From contig NC_088313.1 of assembly GCF_910592395.1 (NCBI RefSeq), positions 10,048,501 to 10,112,500 of the forward strand: 64,000 nucleotides of DNA. The letters run 5' to 3'. Positions 1 through 14,100 of the stretch are shown here, in pieces; the stretch's first letter is position 1, and the number at the start of each line of letters is the position of its first letter. Below the pieces are notes generated by a model, which was not told where the DNA came from, did not search any database, and saw only the letters and a program-made list of their open reading frames with translations. Origin of the DNA: Lineus longissimus. Lineage: Eukaryota > Nemertea > Pilidiophora > Heteronemertea > Lineidae. The position numbers and the translations under genes are program-made.

Positions 1-14
1 AGCTGTCGGAGGAG

Positions 15-781
15 TTGGAGCATCCTACTCAGAGAAATGACGCCCTCCCAGTATCATTGCAAGTGTGTATAGCATTACGATATTTCGCAACTTGGCATGA
101 ACAATCTAGTATCGGTGATATTCACCATGTGAGCATTGCGACAACATCGAGGTGTATTGGCGCTGTGTCATCCGAGTTTGCAGCACGCATTGACCAACAC
201 GTTCACTTCGAGAGGGACCTTCAGAAGGTCAAAACCAAATGTTTTGATAACACGGGTTTTCCAAGAGTAATTGGATCGATCGATGGGACCCATTGTCGTA
301 TACGCAAGCCTCACATCAACGAAAACGTGTATATCAATCGGAAAGGACACCTCATGCAAGTTTGTGATTGGGATATGATCATAAATAACTGTGTGGCACG
401 TTTTCCAGGAGGGTCTCATAACGCCTTCGTTCTCCACAGTTCAGCCCTTGGCCAGGCATTTGAAAACAATCCACCGAATGGTTGGATGTTGGGAGACTCG
501 GGGGTAACCTTGCAAGAGGTGGCTTCTGCCACCTCTTGCAACGGTTCAGATGCCTCCGCAAGGAGATTCAATACACACCAGAAAAGGCAAGCATTATTAT
601 TCAGTCCTGCTGCCTGCTCCACAACATTGCTGTCCGGGATAGATTGCCCTTAGTGGAAGATTCAGATGATGATGACGATGATGACGAGGACTCTAATGAT
701 GACGCAGGGGATGATGACTTTCCTCCTCGAGACATGGATGTGAACGGCAATCATATTCGCCAGCTTGTAATTGAGTTCTGA
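15..781 (+). pseudogene. PIF/Harbinger HARBI1-like nuclease, broken
   Basis: DDE-type nuclease of a PIF/Harbinger transposon. An open frame from 15 to about 500 carries the family's first catalytic block (VIGSIDGTHCRI, about residues 86-97) and then LGDSG near residue 160. It then runs into a perfect palindrome at 510-541. Downstream the protein resumes in another frame, with RFRCLRKEIQYTPEKA, an LLHN motif near 620, an acidic Asp-rich stretch and a stop at 779-781. The part between LGDSG and RFRCL, which should hold the second and third catalytic acids, is missing. The 5' end lies at or beyond the window edge. The Myb-like partner is convergent on the other strand. The family call is secure, and the copy cannot encode an active nuclease. 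Confidence 0.85.
510..541. repeat. Perfect palindrome at the deletion point of the HARBI1-like gene
   Basis: Two perfect 14-bp arms (510-523 and 528-541; TTGCAAGAGGTGGC and its reverse complement) are separated by TTCT. The right arm reads into the surviving downstream coding sequence, so the left arm looks like an inverted copy of the coding strand made when the middle of the gene was lost. Confidence 0.9.
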
Positions 782-784
782 GTA

Positions 785-847
785 GAAGTCCACTAAAACA
801 TTAAATTCAGTATCAGTCCAATTGCGAGATCGCTGTCTCTTGGCCAT
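785..847 (-). pseudogene. Myb/SANT-like Harbinger partner protein, N-terminal fragment
   Basis: A minus-strand start at 847 gives MAKRQRSRNWTDTEFNVL and then VDFYSE. This resembles the first helix of the Myb/SANT-like DNA-binding protein carried by PIF/Harbinger elements. The likeness stops near 785, where the frame enters the 3' end of the convergent nuclease gene, so only about 20 codons survive. The sequence at 1,180-1,210 (GCTTTATGAAACAGG read on the plus strand) could be the right terminal repeat of this element, but its left end is outside the window. Confidence 0.55.
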
Positions 848-849
848 GT

Positions 850-2028
850 CCCCGGCACAGAGTTAATGCATTGAAAGGAAGTTTCGTATGTCGAAAGGGC
901 ATCCGTATAGTGTATAGAACCAAAGACACTGAAATTGACACATTTTGCCACGGCCCGACCATGTATTACGAATCTCAACACAATAAATCACTCTGCGTTC
1001 GGGTTTTTTTTTTTTTCACCAATGAGGTACACCATACAAAGGAACCGAATAAAATAAAGACAGGATAAAACCACTACCTGAAACACTCTTAATGGTAACA
1101 TTAACCTAGATATTTTAAAGGCACGTTTATGAAACGCGTTCTTCCTTTAAGGAGTGACTTTATCCTAGCATTAGGGCTTAAGGCACTTTATTAGGCTTTA
1201 TGAAACAGGTCACAAGTCCCTGATGTGCTTCGCGGCATTTAATTCGTACATGCTGACGTGTATACATTTTATAAAATATTTATTTATTCTTTTATGGAAA
1301 ACTCATGTGGCTTTCCGTATCGTGTTTGAAAATACTAACCCCAACCTGATCGAAGCGGAATTTAAGGTTATTCATCGTTAGTCGCTTGATTATATGTATA
1401 ACTGCTGGCTGGGGACCAAACTCTCGAACCAGTTGACAAAAAAATGTTGCAGTTATGACTTACCTGTGAGATTTGTCAGTGTACGCACTCAATTGGTCAG
1501 TTGACTAAAGCTAGTTTTGCAGGTTCCGCTGAATAGACCTCCGAGCTTGGGCATTTATCCAGGTTGCATATCCAGAGAATATTATTTGCTAAGATCTTAT
1601 TGTATTCCGTGTACATGTGTATGCAAATTCGAAGATTATTGTATGATTCTGAGTGAAGATCTGGATCTTAACTATGAAACTTACAGGCAACTTTTTACAA
1701 AGTACATGTGCCAGCTACACGGAACTGACTAAGATCCTAATCGTTAATATCTGGATTTTCGAACTGGGATTTGCGCATGACTCGACCAACCTGATCAGTC
1801 ACCGTTGACTTGTGCTGTTTGGTAAGTTTAAGCCCAACCAACCTGATCAGTCACCATCGACCATCATCGCTTCGAAAGTTTTAAAATTTCAATCTTAAAG
1901 AATGTTACATATAGGTCCTGAAACGAAGTAAGTTTGTCAAATTGACAAACTTATGTATATGGTGAATATTAGCTGACTGTTGACGTCACTGGCGCTTTCA
2001 TCATGGATAATAATAAATTATGTTCCAG
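850..2028. other. Non-coding interval before the first recognised host exon
   Basis: AT-rich sequence without a convincing gene. The first 350 bp is probably Harbinger right-end sequence. A frame at 1,517-1,732 begins just after TTTTGCAG and could be an exon, but it has no recognisable domain or clear donor. A short near-repeat with CAACCTGATCAGTCACC occurs at about 1,786 and 1,838. Confidence 0.4.
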
Positions 2029-2149
2029 GTGGAAGTGACAATATCTATTACGGAGATTGCCCCAATGCCGTTAGCTACTCCGCTCCCCAAACGACCCATA
2101 CTTGCGAGAATACGTACTCATTCAGCAAGACGGAGGAGACAGGAGACAG
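2029..2149 (+). CDS. Host gene exon 1 (of those visible)
   Basis: The acceptor TGTTCCAG precedes 2029 and the donor GTTAGT follows 2149. It encodes GSDNIYYGDCPNAVSY and then two threonine/serine-rich turns, with two cysteines. It enters in phase 1 and leaves in phase 2, matching the next exon. The preceding exon was not found. Confidence 0.7.
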
Positions 2150-5100
2150 GTTAGTGAAAAATGAACCATTAATGTCTCTGAAATATTTATATTTCTTTAT
2201 ATCCAATATAATATGAGTGACGCTAAAAGCCAACAATCTAACGTGTTTTTAACGATGTTAAAATGAATAAGCTAAATATATGTACACTAAAAAGGACAAT
2301 GACTCCATGGTATCCTTGTTTTAACAAACAGATTGATGAGGTAACAGTATTATATTCTAAAACACCCGAGTGAGAATATTTCATTTTCATAGCGGATAAT
2401 GTATATAGCCTTGTTTTCACCACAGAGGTTTGGGTGAGACAACCATAACCGCTTGGGTTGGTGCGAGTGAATCAATGAATCAGTGCTGCAGTGTACGTGT
2501 CTACATAATACATTCTTACTCATATCACACCCGGTGTAACATATGTGGTTGTTCCCCATGTTTCAGTGTTTCCAAACAATAGGCAGCTAGAGAGACCATG
2601 ACTTTTCAATAGGGGGGATACACAGAAATACTCGTCAATCTATTTTTGAGCGTTCCCAAACAATGAGGGGAAACACTCAAAAACAGAAGCACTCAAAAAC
2701 ATTACACCGGTCTCAATGCATGGGGAATTAATCATATAGAACACGGGATTAATTAGGCAAAAGCATTTGAAGAGGTGGGGAATTCGAGTTTAAGGTGTAA
2801 TTATGATACGTGCTAATTGCGGGAAGGTGTAAACTGCTGATGAAAATGCTGATCTCTCTGATAGAATATCCGCCATCTTGGATCAACAAAATAGTTGAGA
2901 GAGTTGCAAATATTTTGGCCTAAAACTCGATGATATTGTCATTGTCATTCAAATAAAAAGTTATTTGTGACAGAATATGACTTGGACTTGTTAGAAATAT
3001 CAAACTTGTTAGAAATATCAAATTTGGAACAAATACTTTGATCATCTGCGAGTATTGCGACCTGTAAGCAGAATCTAAAAGCCGATCGTCCCACCTCGAA
3101 AACTTTAAAAAATGCGCTCCACTCTTAGATCAAAACACTCATTCATATACAGTTTTTCCCTTTTCCTTTTTACCACCTCATTAACCCTTTGGCTCCCGAG
3201 GCCTATGTAACGCTATGTACCGAGATTTTTTCCCAGTTTTATGCAAAATAACGTACAAATACTTTAAGATATTGTAGCTCCTTCATTATGCATCCTTGAT
3301 TAATAAAACCACACATTTGTGTAAAGCTGATCACCTTGGCTATCAATTGGCATTGTAAGGGAAGCAGTTACAAGCTGTAAATGATCAACGTAACTTGATT
3401 GATAACTTTTTGCTATTGTCTATTACTGATTGATCGAATGATACAACATAAAATTAATTTATATGCTAATCAGTTCGTGTACTTTGACGCTTCACAAGCG
3501 ACAATCAAACTGCAGCGTCCTCTGCAAACTATGAATGAAACTAAATAAAGTATTCTGCAGATCACCAGGGACACGAATACACCGTACAATAGTGTCTAAC
3601 GTGTACCGCGAGTTCTATACTAATGCATTAGTATAGGGACGATATATCGTCCCTGCAAGGTATACGCGAGACAAAATATAGCGAAGATATATCATCCCCT
3701 CTAGGGAGGCAAGGGGTTAAATGGTTGTATTGTAGAACATGCCGCAATTTCATTGATAAATATTTAAAAATAAAGAAATGTCATTTCACCAAACTTAGAA
3801 AGCCGCATCAGCATTTTCATCAGCAGTTTACACCTTCCCGCTAAATGCTAAGGGCTACACGACCTCTAATTAATCAGCTCTTTATATATGGTTTAGTAAG
3901 ATGAGTCGGTCACAGGGCTGGATGAAATACATATGGAAACATATTTCAACAATTACATTGAATTCTTGCTGAAAACGATATATTTTCGCGGCAGAAGATA
4001 CATTTGCGAGCATAGCCTACTCGCGAAATACGCGAAAATATCCTGCACGCGATTTTTCTATGTTCTACAGTAATCAGAAATAGCAGAACATGGTGTTAAG
4101 ATACTTCCTATTAAACAAAGCGACTCAAGAGAACGTTCAAGAGTATCAAGTAGATGACACTGACATCTTTTATAGGTTGGTCTTCACCGTGACAACAACA
4201 GGAGGAGGTCAGAGCCATTTCTACGATCGTGACAACAACAACGCAATCCTGACAAATACGCACACAGGTGGCACGGTCACAAGTAGACATTCCTACCAAT
4301 GGGATCTCACGAGACCAGCACATTGTTCAGAGACGGCAACTTGTACGGGTGATCAAATATCATTGGAAGTTGGACCTGACATCACAGAAACGGTACATAA
4401 ACATCACAGAACTGAATCTTTCATCCTTCGCTATCACAATGCTTTGGCATACTCGTATTAAAAAAAAAATCAATCTGTATAAGCCCTAAGGGCATAAATC
4501 CAAGCGATCGGCTGCCCAGTCACCTTTACTCTTCGTTAGTATAGTTCTCATCATCAAATTGTGCGTAAATAAAAAAATGTCACCGTCTGATTAAATTATC
4601 ATGCAATTCCGATTCGAAATCCGACTTCACTCCAGTGTAGAGATTATTATGTGGGTCGATGCGTTGACGGCGCGCTGCGTTAAGACGAAATGTTTACCGG
4701 GACATCACCGAGAAGACCCCGCTTCTACTGTTATATATTGTAATGGAAGTAACGTTGTGTCATGATAGTGGGGGACGTATTCCGACGCCGGGAGACTGAT
4801 GAAAATGCTTCCAACGTCAGGAAATGTGCGAGCATAAACTTACGAATGTCGCATATTTTCTCAGCTAAGAATTAAAACGAACTTCGAAAAAGCGTCAAAA
4901 ACAATTCAGTGAAAAAGGCGAAGAAAGAATTCAGTGAGGAAATAATGCATTTAATTTGTTATCAGCGAGCCGAAGGTGAAAGTAATTTTGTTATGTATTT
5001 GTTTAGATACAAGGAATTTCAACTAAAGTTCAAGTCAGTTACCAACCTTCTTGTAACATTGCAATAGCCCCCTCCTTCTCCATACATATGGTTTTGTTCC

Positions 5101-8100
5101 TTCGTTTTACTCATCTGATGAGAGACAATGCCACCACGCGTACATTTTCTCGGGTCTAATGATGCCCGCCAGTATTATCAAATGAAAGCGTGCAAGCAGT
5201 ATAGTGCAGTGTAGAACCTGACACAATGACGAGAATATATTGCACTTTTATAGGGGAAGTTGAACCAAGAAGAAACAAATGCCGGTTAGGGCGGTATCTT
5301 TTTCTTAATGTTTTTCTTTGACATTTAAAACGAGTGCCCATTACCTACAACCGATTCAAACATGGTAGGTGTACCATTTAAACCATAATATTTCATCATT
5401 CACCATCACTTCTTTTCAGGCCACTATCAATCTGTCTTGGGACGGATGGTCAGATGCCAATTCTGGTCTAGAGTCATACCACTATCGTGTATACCCCATG
5501 GTGGCCACGGACAATATCTATTTGTATGAGGACCTGGTGACAACTGTGCCAAATGATTTCATGGGAACGATTCCTGTCGGGGATGCCTTCCCGTCGGTAA
5601 GAGACTTGATTCGGACACTGTAACGTCACATCGCCATCTCAGCTCAACTCAGACGGTAGAAGTCCGAGATTGTCCTCTTTAGCCTCTGACCCTTTGCGTC
5701 GATTCATAATTACGATATGTGATGGCTGCCCCCCCCCCCCCGAAAAAAAATGTGAATTTCGAAGAATAAGGGTCAGATGAGTGTGGATGCAGAAGTTGCT
5801 ACTCTTTTGAACATAACATAAACAGAGCCAGCGAAAGAAGTACATCAGCATTTAGCCTTCAACTTAGAAAGTCTTAAGAGTGAAATGAAATCCAAAGCAG
5901 AAGCATAGTTACAAAGATTAAAAAACAAAACGTGGTTATTTTATGTGTTCAGGACATTTAGACAACGCGTTGCAATTTTTGATTGATTTACGGGAATGCT
6001 ATCAGTACAGCGAATGGCAATTCAGTGATATTTTTTTCTTTGTCTAAAATCGACGATTTACTCTCATGAACAAGTTTTTCCTTTTTTTCAGTTTTCACTC
6101 GTGCTGACAGGCATGTATTCTGTGGTCTTAAAACCAGAAGATAGAGCAGAAAACCAGGGTAACGTCCACCGTACCAGGCGGTTCGTTTTCTACGACGCCG
6201 GAACCGACATTACACTCACCTCCTCCAACACGTTTAGAGTGGACTCGGCATTCGATGAGACGAGCTTCTTGTGGCAGACAAATCTCGACCAAGCGGTAGG
6301 CTGGCTTCTTGCTTGAAGACACAGATTTTGCTCAAATGCTCCTCTTATCATGTAGAAATAGGACTTCATTTCGCACGTCATGTATATCCTTCAGGCTATA
6401 GCATGCACCTGTTATGTAAAAACAATATTTGTTTCCTCGAGCCCTCTTGATTATAGATTCGTCTTCTGATGAATAGATGTTCTACTTTTAATGAAGACTG
6501 TGGCTATTTTTACGGCAATCTCTAATGCATTTTACATGCGAACAACTTGCGATTCTTACGGCGGTCATTTTCACTTTTGAGTCTTAATCCTACCCCAAGC
6601 CTCACGGAAATCATTTCGTCATGCCATTTATTGAGGCGGAAGGCTAAGTATGTTGAATACTATCTCCGTCAGTTTAGAATGTGTCTGCTGTCACTTGAAA
6701 GTAAATATTGTGTCGGCTAGCACTATACGTTCCTGACCCATACAAAAGCTTTGTCCATCTTGCTTTAATAAATTGACGTAGATCTTATATCACTCTATTT
6801 ACCCATCTAGGTTCTTTTGGTGTGGTGGGACCGTTACTGGAACGAGGAATACCACTCTCGGAAGCTACTGAATGAAGTGGCTGATTACAGTGCCGAGAAC
6901 ATCGACATCCCTGCTGTACTTGATGACAATGAGGCCGAGAGACAGAGAGCTGCCATTACAAATATCAGAGGTATGGTTACCGTCTTGATACTGATAGTCA
7001 TTTTCGTTCCTATATTGTTATCGTTATATATGTATTTAAGTGTCATCCATTGGTACAATAATGGCCAGCCATTTATGGCTTACAGGACACTATTTCAATT
7101 TTGGTCCTGTTCGGGGGTTTCCGCAGGAGCCCGCGCCAACGGCTGACGGTGCTGTCGAGACTAGCTATTAGGGTGAGTAACGTACCTTAAGCGATGATAC
7201 ACAAATTTAGTCACCACCCCAGCCATCTCGTGATTGCTCAGCAGCACCGCCAGTCGCTCACGCGCATCCCCGCCGGCAAACCCCGGAACTGCAACAGCGG
7301 CATCTATAACATTTGTTCTATAAACGTCATATGCAGGACAGTCTAGTAAAAAGTGCTCCTTTGATTCAACATTCGTATGATTACCACCTATACACATCGG
7401 GCATGTTCTTTGTGGTGTGGGTAAACCTCGGTATCTCCCCAGTTCAATATTTGTTGGAAATGTCCCGTTTCTGAGTTTCGCAACATTTGATATATTTAGT
7501 TAGTCATTGGTTTCTACACATACGCCTCCGCTTAAGCTCTGTTTTAAACGTCCTATAAGTTCTTAATTGAGGCATTGCATTTAATTCGTTCCGCCACCTT
7601 AGTTCATAATTGATAAACAGCTTATTTCGGATGTCTGCAATAGTTCTATCAATCATTTAACTCTGATCAATATTATCATAGAGGTACATCATATCCGCGC
7701 TATTCATAATTGCTCTAATTTCCCGGCACCACGTACATGTATTTCGACTTCTTAAGCTAAGTTCATAGCCACAGCGGAATATTTTTTTAACCATACGTGA
7801 TTCCGGCTGGGTACAGAGTCTAAGCCACAGTCTAACCATTTCCAAGTATTGGCGGATTTGAGTTTGGAGCCAACCCATATTGCCAACTATACTAGGGAGC
7901 GCAGAAAACTTTCCGACTCCAAGAAATCTTCTCATCGGTCTGAAGTTCACCCGTTTACATTTTGGGTTCGTCTTAAAACCCTAGATCCCTGACCCATAGT
8001 CGAGGATCGGGATAACTGTACTGTTAAGCACTTTCGTATAGACACCGTACGGTAATCCATTCATCAGAAAGTACTTATTACCTATATAGCTGTGGAATAC

Positions 8101-11100
8101 AAGAAGGAAGGAACTTCTCTCTACGAAAAAAACTACCGCTGGTGCTAGGTGATCTGTCATTCTCCGCCGCTTATGGGGAAGGCGTCTTCTTCGAATTCTT
8201 TTATTGTTTACAGTTGCTTCATAAATAGGCACGTCAAAAACCATTGATGCAACAAAAATTTCAACTTCATGTTCAGCCCCCTGGTCAGTACAATAGTATT
8301 GCAAACGCTGGGTTACAGAAGCATTGCTCAAAATCCGAAATATTTTAAGCATTCTTCTATGTCATATCTTTTTCATTCAAGGTATAATCCAAACTTCGAC
8401 TGCTCGCGTCCAAGACCATCAAGGAGGCCGCTTTGTTACTCAGCCCGCCGATGCCTCCTTCACCAATGTCACGGACTACCGGACCGAGCAGCAGACCTAC
8501 GATATTTCCCGAGTTGATGGCGACACCGTCACATTCTGGATCAGACCGATGGACTTCTTCCACACATACACCGAGTCGGTGACTGTTCATTTCGACTCCA
8601 GCGTGGCCGAGATATACGATTTATGGTTAATCAGAAATAGCTGGCAACGATTGGCGGTCCATAATGCGATTGAACTGTATTTAATGGAGTAAGTCGATGG
8701 TTCTACCCATGATTAAAAACTCACTCTTAACCCACTCCCAAGAAGATGCAGATTAGACTCACTGTATAGCCTCGGCAAATAATAAATGTTTCAATGAAAA
8801 TATAGATTGATACTCCCAATTAAAAAGTAAACAACAGTTACTGTAGTAATTATGAAATTGATACTACTTTTTTTCTTCGCCCTCTGCGTTCTGCCTGCCT
8901 CTATAGTACATCATTTGTCCCCTGGCGGAGATGAAATGGCTCCTCATTGGATGTCCTGCTGCGTTCCCGAAAGTTTTTTGTCGACATCGATGTCTACGAA
9001 TCAGGGGCTTTATTCATGAAGCCTTCTTAGGGCTTCGTAAGCGTTTACGAACTCGTACACCGCTCGTAGTGTGCTTTTATCGATTTGCGTCATATTCACA
9101 AAGCACTCGTTACTTCAATCGACCTCGTAACACGTTACTAGAATTACGTGAGGTGTTTTAGGCTTCGTTGAGTTTTCGTAAATAGTTTGAAACACTTGTA
9201 CGCTACAAGCATGGCAGCTGCGTTGGTTTTATTGGAAGAGGTTGAGGCCAGACGGGCTTTATGGCGGCAACGTGTGTTTAGATACAGATTACAACCACTC
9301 GACGTCTACGATGACGTAGATTTATATCAGCGGTACCGGATGACTCGACCAGTCCTCCTTGAAATCATCGACATGTTAGCAGGTGAGATTGCCCCAGCCA
9401 CCAATCACCATGCGATCACGTGCAGTACCAGCAACTCTCCAGATCTGTGTTGCACTCAGATTTTTGCTACCGGCAGTTTTCAACTTGCTAATGGGGACAT
9501 GGCTAGTGGCTTGAGTCAACCTACCATATCAAGGATTGTGACCAGAGTTTCCTCTGCTTAAGAAGCTAAAGCACAGCAGTTTATAGCGTTTTGAAATCGA
9601 AGTCGCGGTCCTCGTGGTTGTCATGGTCGCCGGAGACAGGCTCTTCTGTATCTATGCCGCCAGGGATTCCCTCAATCATTTTAGTCCCGATAAGTCCTGC
9701 AATCCTTTCCTCCAATTCCGTTAGCTGAGGAATGGCATCTTCCAATGGCACAGCACGTTGCCAGTTTTTGACAACATCTTTTTTTACATAGACGGCCTCT
9801 TGTTTGACTTTTGATTTCATATCGTCCCACTTGTGCCGAATGCTTTTGTTTGTTCTAAGTACTGTGTCAACGCTGTTCACTCTTCGCGTTATGTCACTCC
9901 ACACATCCTGCTTTCGCTTCAATGTAATCACGTCTTAAAACTTGTCATTAATTACCCTCCAATTCTTTTCCACAAGACTAACTAACTTTAGAACTTCGGT
10001 GGAGGAAAACTTCGGCTGACGGCTGTTAGAAATGGTGTCATCCTCGTCATCTCGCGGGACGAGAGTTTTCCTCCTCTTCGGTCCCATCACGCTTCTTGCA
10101 AATTCCGGGAAATAATGGTGTATAGAGCTTGTGGTGTCCCTGTACATAGGTCTATTACAGTGACGACACGCTCAATTGTATTTCATAACACATCAATGAC
10201 TCACCCCGGCCAAAGTGCTCAACCGCGCAAAACAACGTGAGCGTTACGAGAGGTGAAGTAAGTAAGGCATTAAGAGAACCATAAGAATGCTTTGTGAATA
10301 CCACGTAATGACTTACTACACGGTAACAAAAGTCTTACTTAGGGCCTCGTAGATCGTTCGTTACTGACAATTCTACGAAGGCTTCATGAATACACACCCA
10401 GAAGTTCTCCCATTTATCCCGATACAGGGAACATCTCTTGCAGAACGTGCGCTGGTGTTTGACATTGGCATTCTGATTATGATATCGACAGTAAAGTGAA
10501 AGCATTTTTTTCATGTTGGGTACCAACCAGGTTTTCAAAAGCCAATATCTTGATGTTACATACATGAATTCCTGCAAGGAAAGTGTAATAGGTTTGGCGC
10601 CAACTTAACCTTTATACAGACTCTTTTTTTCTAATCTAATTTTCTTGTTTTATTTCAGCATCGAGTTCGACACAATTGATCCCCACAGCGGCATCCACAT
10701 CGTCCACTGGAGAATCTACGATAACTTTACTGGCGCAGACATTCTCCACGGGGAGCAACATTTGGCCAAACAAAATTTGAATGATATTGTGAGCACACAT
10801 TCACCAAGTTAGCGACTTGCATTTGGCAAATAGACATATGGTGTATTTCTGAATATGTTTATACTTTATGGCCCCTAATGCGAAGTTTACAATTGCAATA
10901 TGTCAGTATGTAGCCACACATTCTATGGAATACTCAGATATTATTGCATATATTCCACCATTCTATAATTATCTTGTTCACAAATTCAGTGCAATGATGT
11001 ACATTCCCATCGTAAATATGTTAAAGGTATCAAAATTAACGAAACGGATCCAATTCTTGCCAAAATCTAAGAATTTAGTCCCTGTATATATTAAGTCATA

Positions 11101-14100
11101 TCTTTCGCAAATACGGTTATGTAGCGTGAACTGACTGTCGCCTACTCGCGTGAGTTGACGCTTACCCAGGTCTAATTCATTCTCTACCCTGCTTATGTTA
11201 AAGTTGGAATGATTCATTTCATCTGTTTTCACAGGATCTCTCAACATGTCCAGGAGACTCGCCTCTCTGCTACTGTATCCCGTTGGGGACATGCTTTAAC
11301 CCGGAGTTCCTTATTGAACCGAATGAGAATGCGGATATGACCAATCCACTTGGATCACACGACCACGACTATCACATTGAGATCGCAATCACCAACCAGG
11401 CGATGCTCGTCTCTAATCTAGAGAAAAAGGTAAGAGGTGAAGGGAAAAAGATAGCTCGGCTGTGGGCTGTGAGTCAAACTCATGACCAATATCGTAAAAC
11501 TGTAGACCACACAATGAATTATCAGGCCTTATGATTACGAAAAGTCATTCTTTTATTTGGGCTGATTATCTTTTGACATCGAAAAAAGGAAACAATTTAA
11601 CGATTTTTATCTTCGTAAATCAAAGTTAGTCGCGAAATGCACTGAAGAAATAAAATATTGCAGTCTGCAGTATGAACAAATATGTCCCTGCCATTTGAAT
11701 CAATCGAAGTTGCAATATATGTCATCTTTTCCGCGTGTGTTTACTTCCGTGGTATTGCTAGTTTTAAAAAGTTTTTATAAGCCTTCCTTTTTTATCTCCT
11801 CTCTGGAATTTATCTTTCGAACTCCCTAACATCAATCAGTTTGCTGGTTACCAAATCAATCTGGAGAACTGGAGAATAGCGTAACACCATGCAAAGGCCT
11901 TAATTAGCTCGTTGAGGATTGTATTTTGTCATAAAGCAGTAACTGCAATGTAAAACGATGTATATACAGTGTTGGGGTGATTTTCAATTTTGTCGCGGAA
12001 TGCTATTCATTCTAGCGATGATACGGCGCGATGGTACAGACAGTTTAGACCATGATATAGTTTCAAATAATCTGATCAACTGTATACTGACCCTTTTTTA
12101 CATATTACTAGATCACGATAGACATCAGTGGACCAGAAGGCGGCCATGTGATGGAAGGATTCCCGGGTGACTCTTTCGAGATCGACTACCAGTCAATCTT
12201 TGACATCAATGCATGGTGGGATGGCTTCTTCGACAGGGAGAGTGGCATTATGATTTATGTCTACGTCTTTGATACGTCATGTCACGTGGCAAGCGAATTC
12301 ACGGAACTCCCATATACGGTAAGGATCCTAAAGGAGCACTCAGTTAGACCTACCGAAAAATAAATAAGTTTATAAGCAGCAGCAGCAGCAGCTGCTGACA
12401 CCATTTTTTTGTCTTGATCAGTTTCTTGGCACAGTGCCATTCCACACTTACTTACAGCATCAATGCTGTCAGCGTGTAACAGAACAAAAACGGCGGAAGA
12501 GTGGGTATTAGCACTATTGACAGCATGCTACTAAACGAATGTTATGGGTAAAGGAGATTCTAATCGAAATTTTATCAGGATGTAATTAACTGAAATATAA
12601 TTATGGCGTAATATTTTAGTTATTCACGAAGCTCACATGTTTCGACTGCTTACCAGATAAAGTTGCTGATAAAGTTTGAGCCTCCATCGTATTATCTTCT
12701 TGCAACAGTACCTCAACACAACGGGAACTACCGCGACATATACCGCAAGTGCCGAGGGGAAATACTACCTCACCGTGGTTGCCTACAACACGGCCCTTGA
12801 ACCCTCTGAACCAATCTGCTCTGACGGTGTCAAGATTGTTGACAGTACTCCGACGATTGAGGAGATCCGAATTTCCAACACCCATCTGCCAGATCAAGGA
12901 CTGATCACTGTGAATGGGGAAGTATGGGTCATGCATACAAACTACCACCGATATCAAGTCGATACGCCATCTTCAGCTTGTGTGTAAGTGGACAGATCAA
13001 AAAGTACCTTTTCCGTCCGTGATATGTCGTTCCATAAAAACACTGCATTTTATGAGAAGAGTAGTAGTCAGGCAAGTTTAATTAGAGGAGATGGCCAAAT
13101 GTAGATTTGCGCCATGTAAAAGGATCATTTAATATTTGACTAGGATAACCCGCCCGACACCTGAAATTTATAAAAATGACGTCCAAGCATCCATTTGTTC
13201 ATTTCCCTAACACTTGTTTATGGTCCTCCCGAGCCTTGGAAGGCACCATCATACATGCATTGTTTTTTTCTTCAGGTCCCGAGCGTTGGCAATCACGCAG
13301 GACGAGTTGGCCATAATTCCGAGATGGACTTACGACAATGGTACAATGGTGTGGACAGCAACAGATGATGCTTGTTTGAACATGGATGCAATGCCAGCCT
13401 TGGGAGGTTACATGATCAGGGACACTTTGGTAAGAAAAGGAAATGTCTAATGGCGCAAAAAGCGTAGCGTTAGAGCCGAAAATGGCATGCATTTTCGCAA
13501 CCCGCGCTCTTTATCGAGCTTAATTAACGAAACTTGTCTCGGGAACTAGCCAGATATGATTTGGACTTGATTGAGCTAGCAAACCCATTTTTCGCGGTTT
13601 GTTTTGCTAAATAGACGATATAAGCCCATTTTGTACGTGTTATTTTTACTGTCTTGCATGACAGCAACTATTTGACATATTGCATAATTGATCGATTTAA
13701 AAGGAGAATCAATTCTTGAATCGCACTGGACCATGCGAACGAACAGCATTAAAAACATAATGACAAAAAAAATTTCCAAAAAGGAGTAAAATGAGTTGTT
13801 TCTGCAATTGCGAATCGGGTGCGCAAAAGTCATTAAAGGGTTGATGCGCCATAAGATCACTTCTCCGTATGAAAGGGCGGGAAATGTCACATTTTTGTCA
13901 CTGACGAAGCCTTGCAGAAACGAAGGATAGGTTGAATCTAGTGAACTATTACGCTTGTTTGTTCACCGTTGTATCATCAGGTTCTCGCATCAATGTAATG
14001 CCGGTTTCGGGCTAAAAAACTTTGCTTTGTCCTCTTATTTCAAATCTGTTTTGCCTGGACTACGCCTCCACTTTCACTTGGATCATAGTTTTAACCTAGG

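Larger units (their letters stand above)
9002..10401. mobile_element. PIF/Harbinger element, internally deleted, with CAG target duplication
   Basis: CAG at 9002-9004 and at 10399-10401 flanks imperfect inverted ends that share TATTCATGAAGCCTTC (from about 9011 and, inverted, about 10392). The element is 1.39 kb in intron 6 and holds a truncated nuclease gene on the plus strand and a Myb-like gene on the minus strand, in the convergent arrangement usual for Harbinger. Confidence 0.85.

Noticed and set aside
1517-1732. Possible upstream exon of the host gene
   Set aside because: An acceptor-like TTTTGCAG is present, but there is no donor giving the phase required by the exon at 2029 and no domain similarity.
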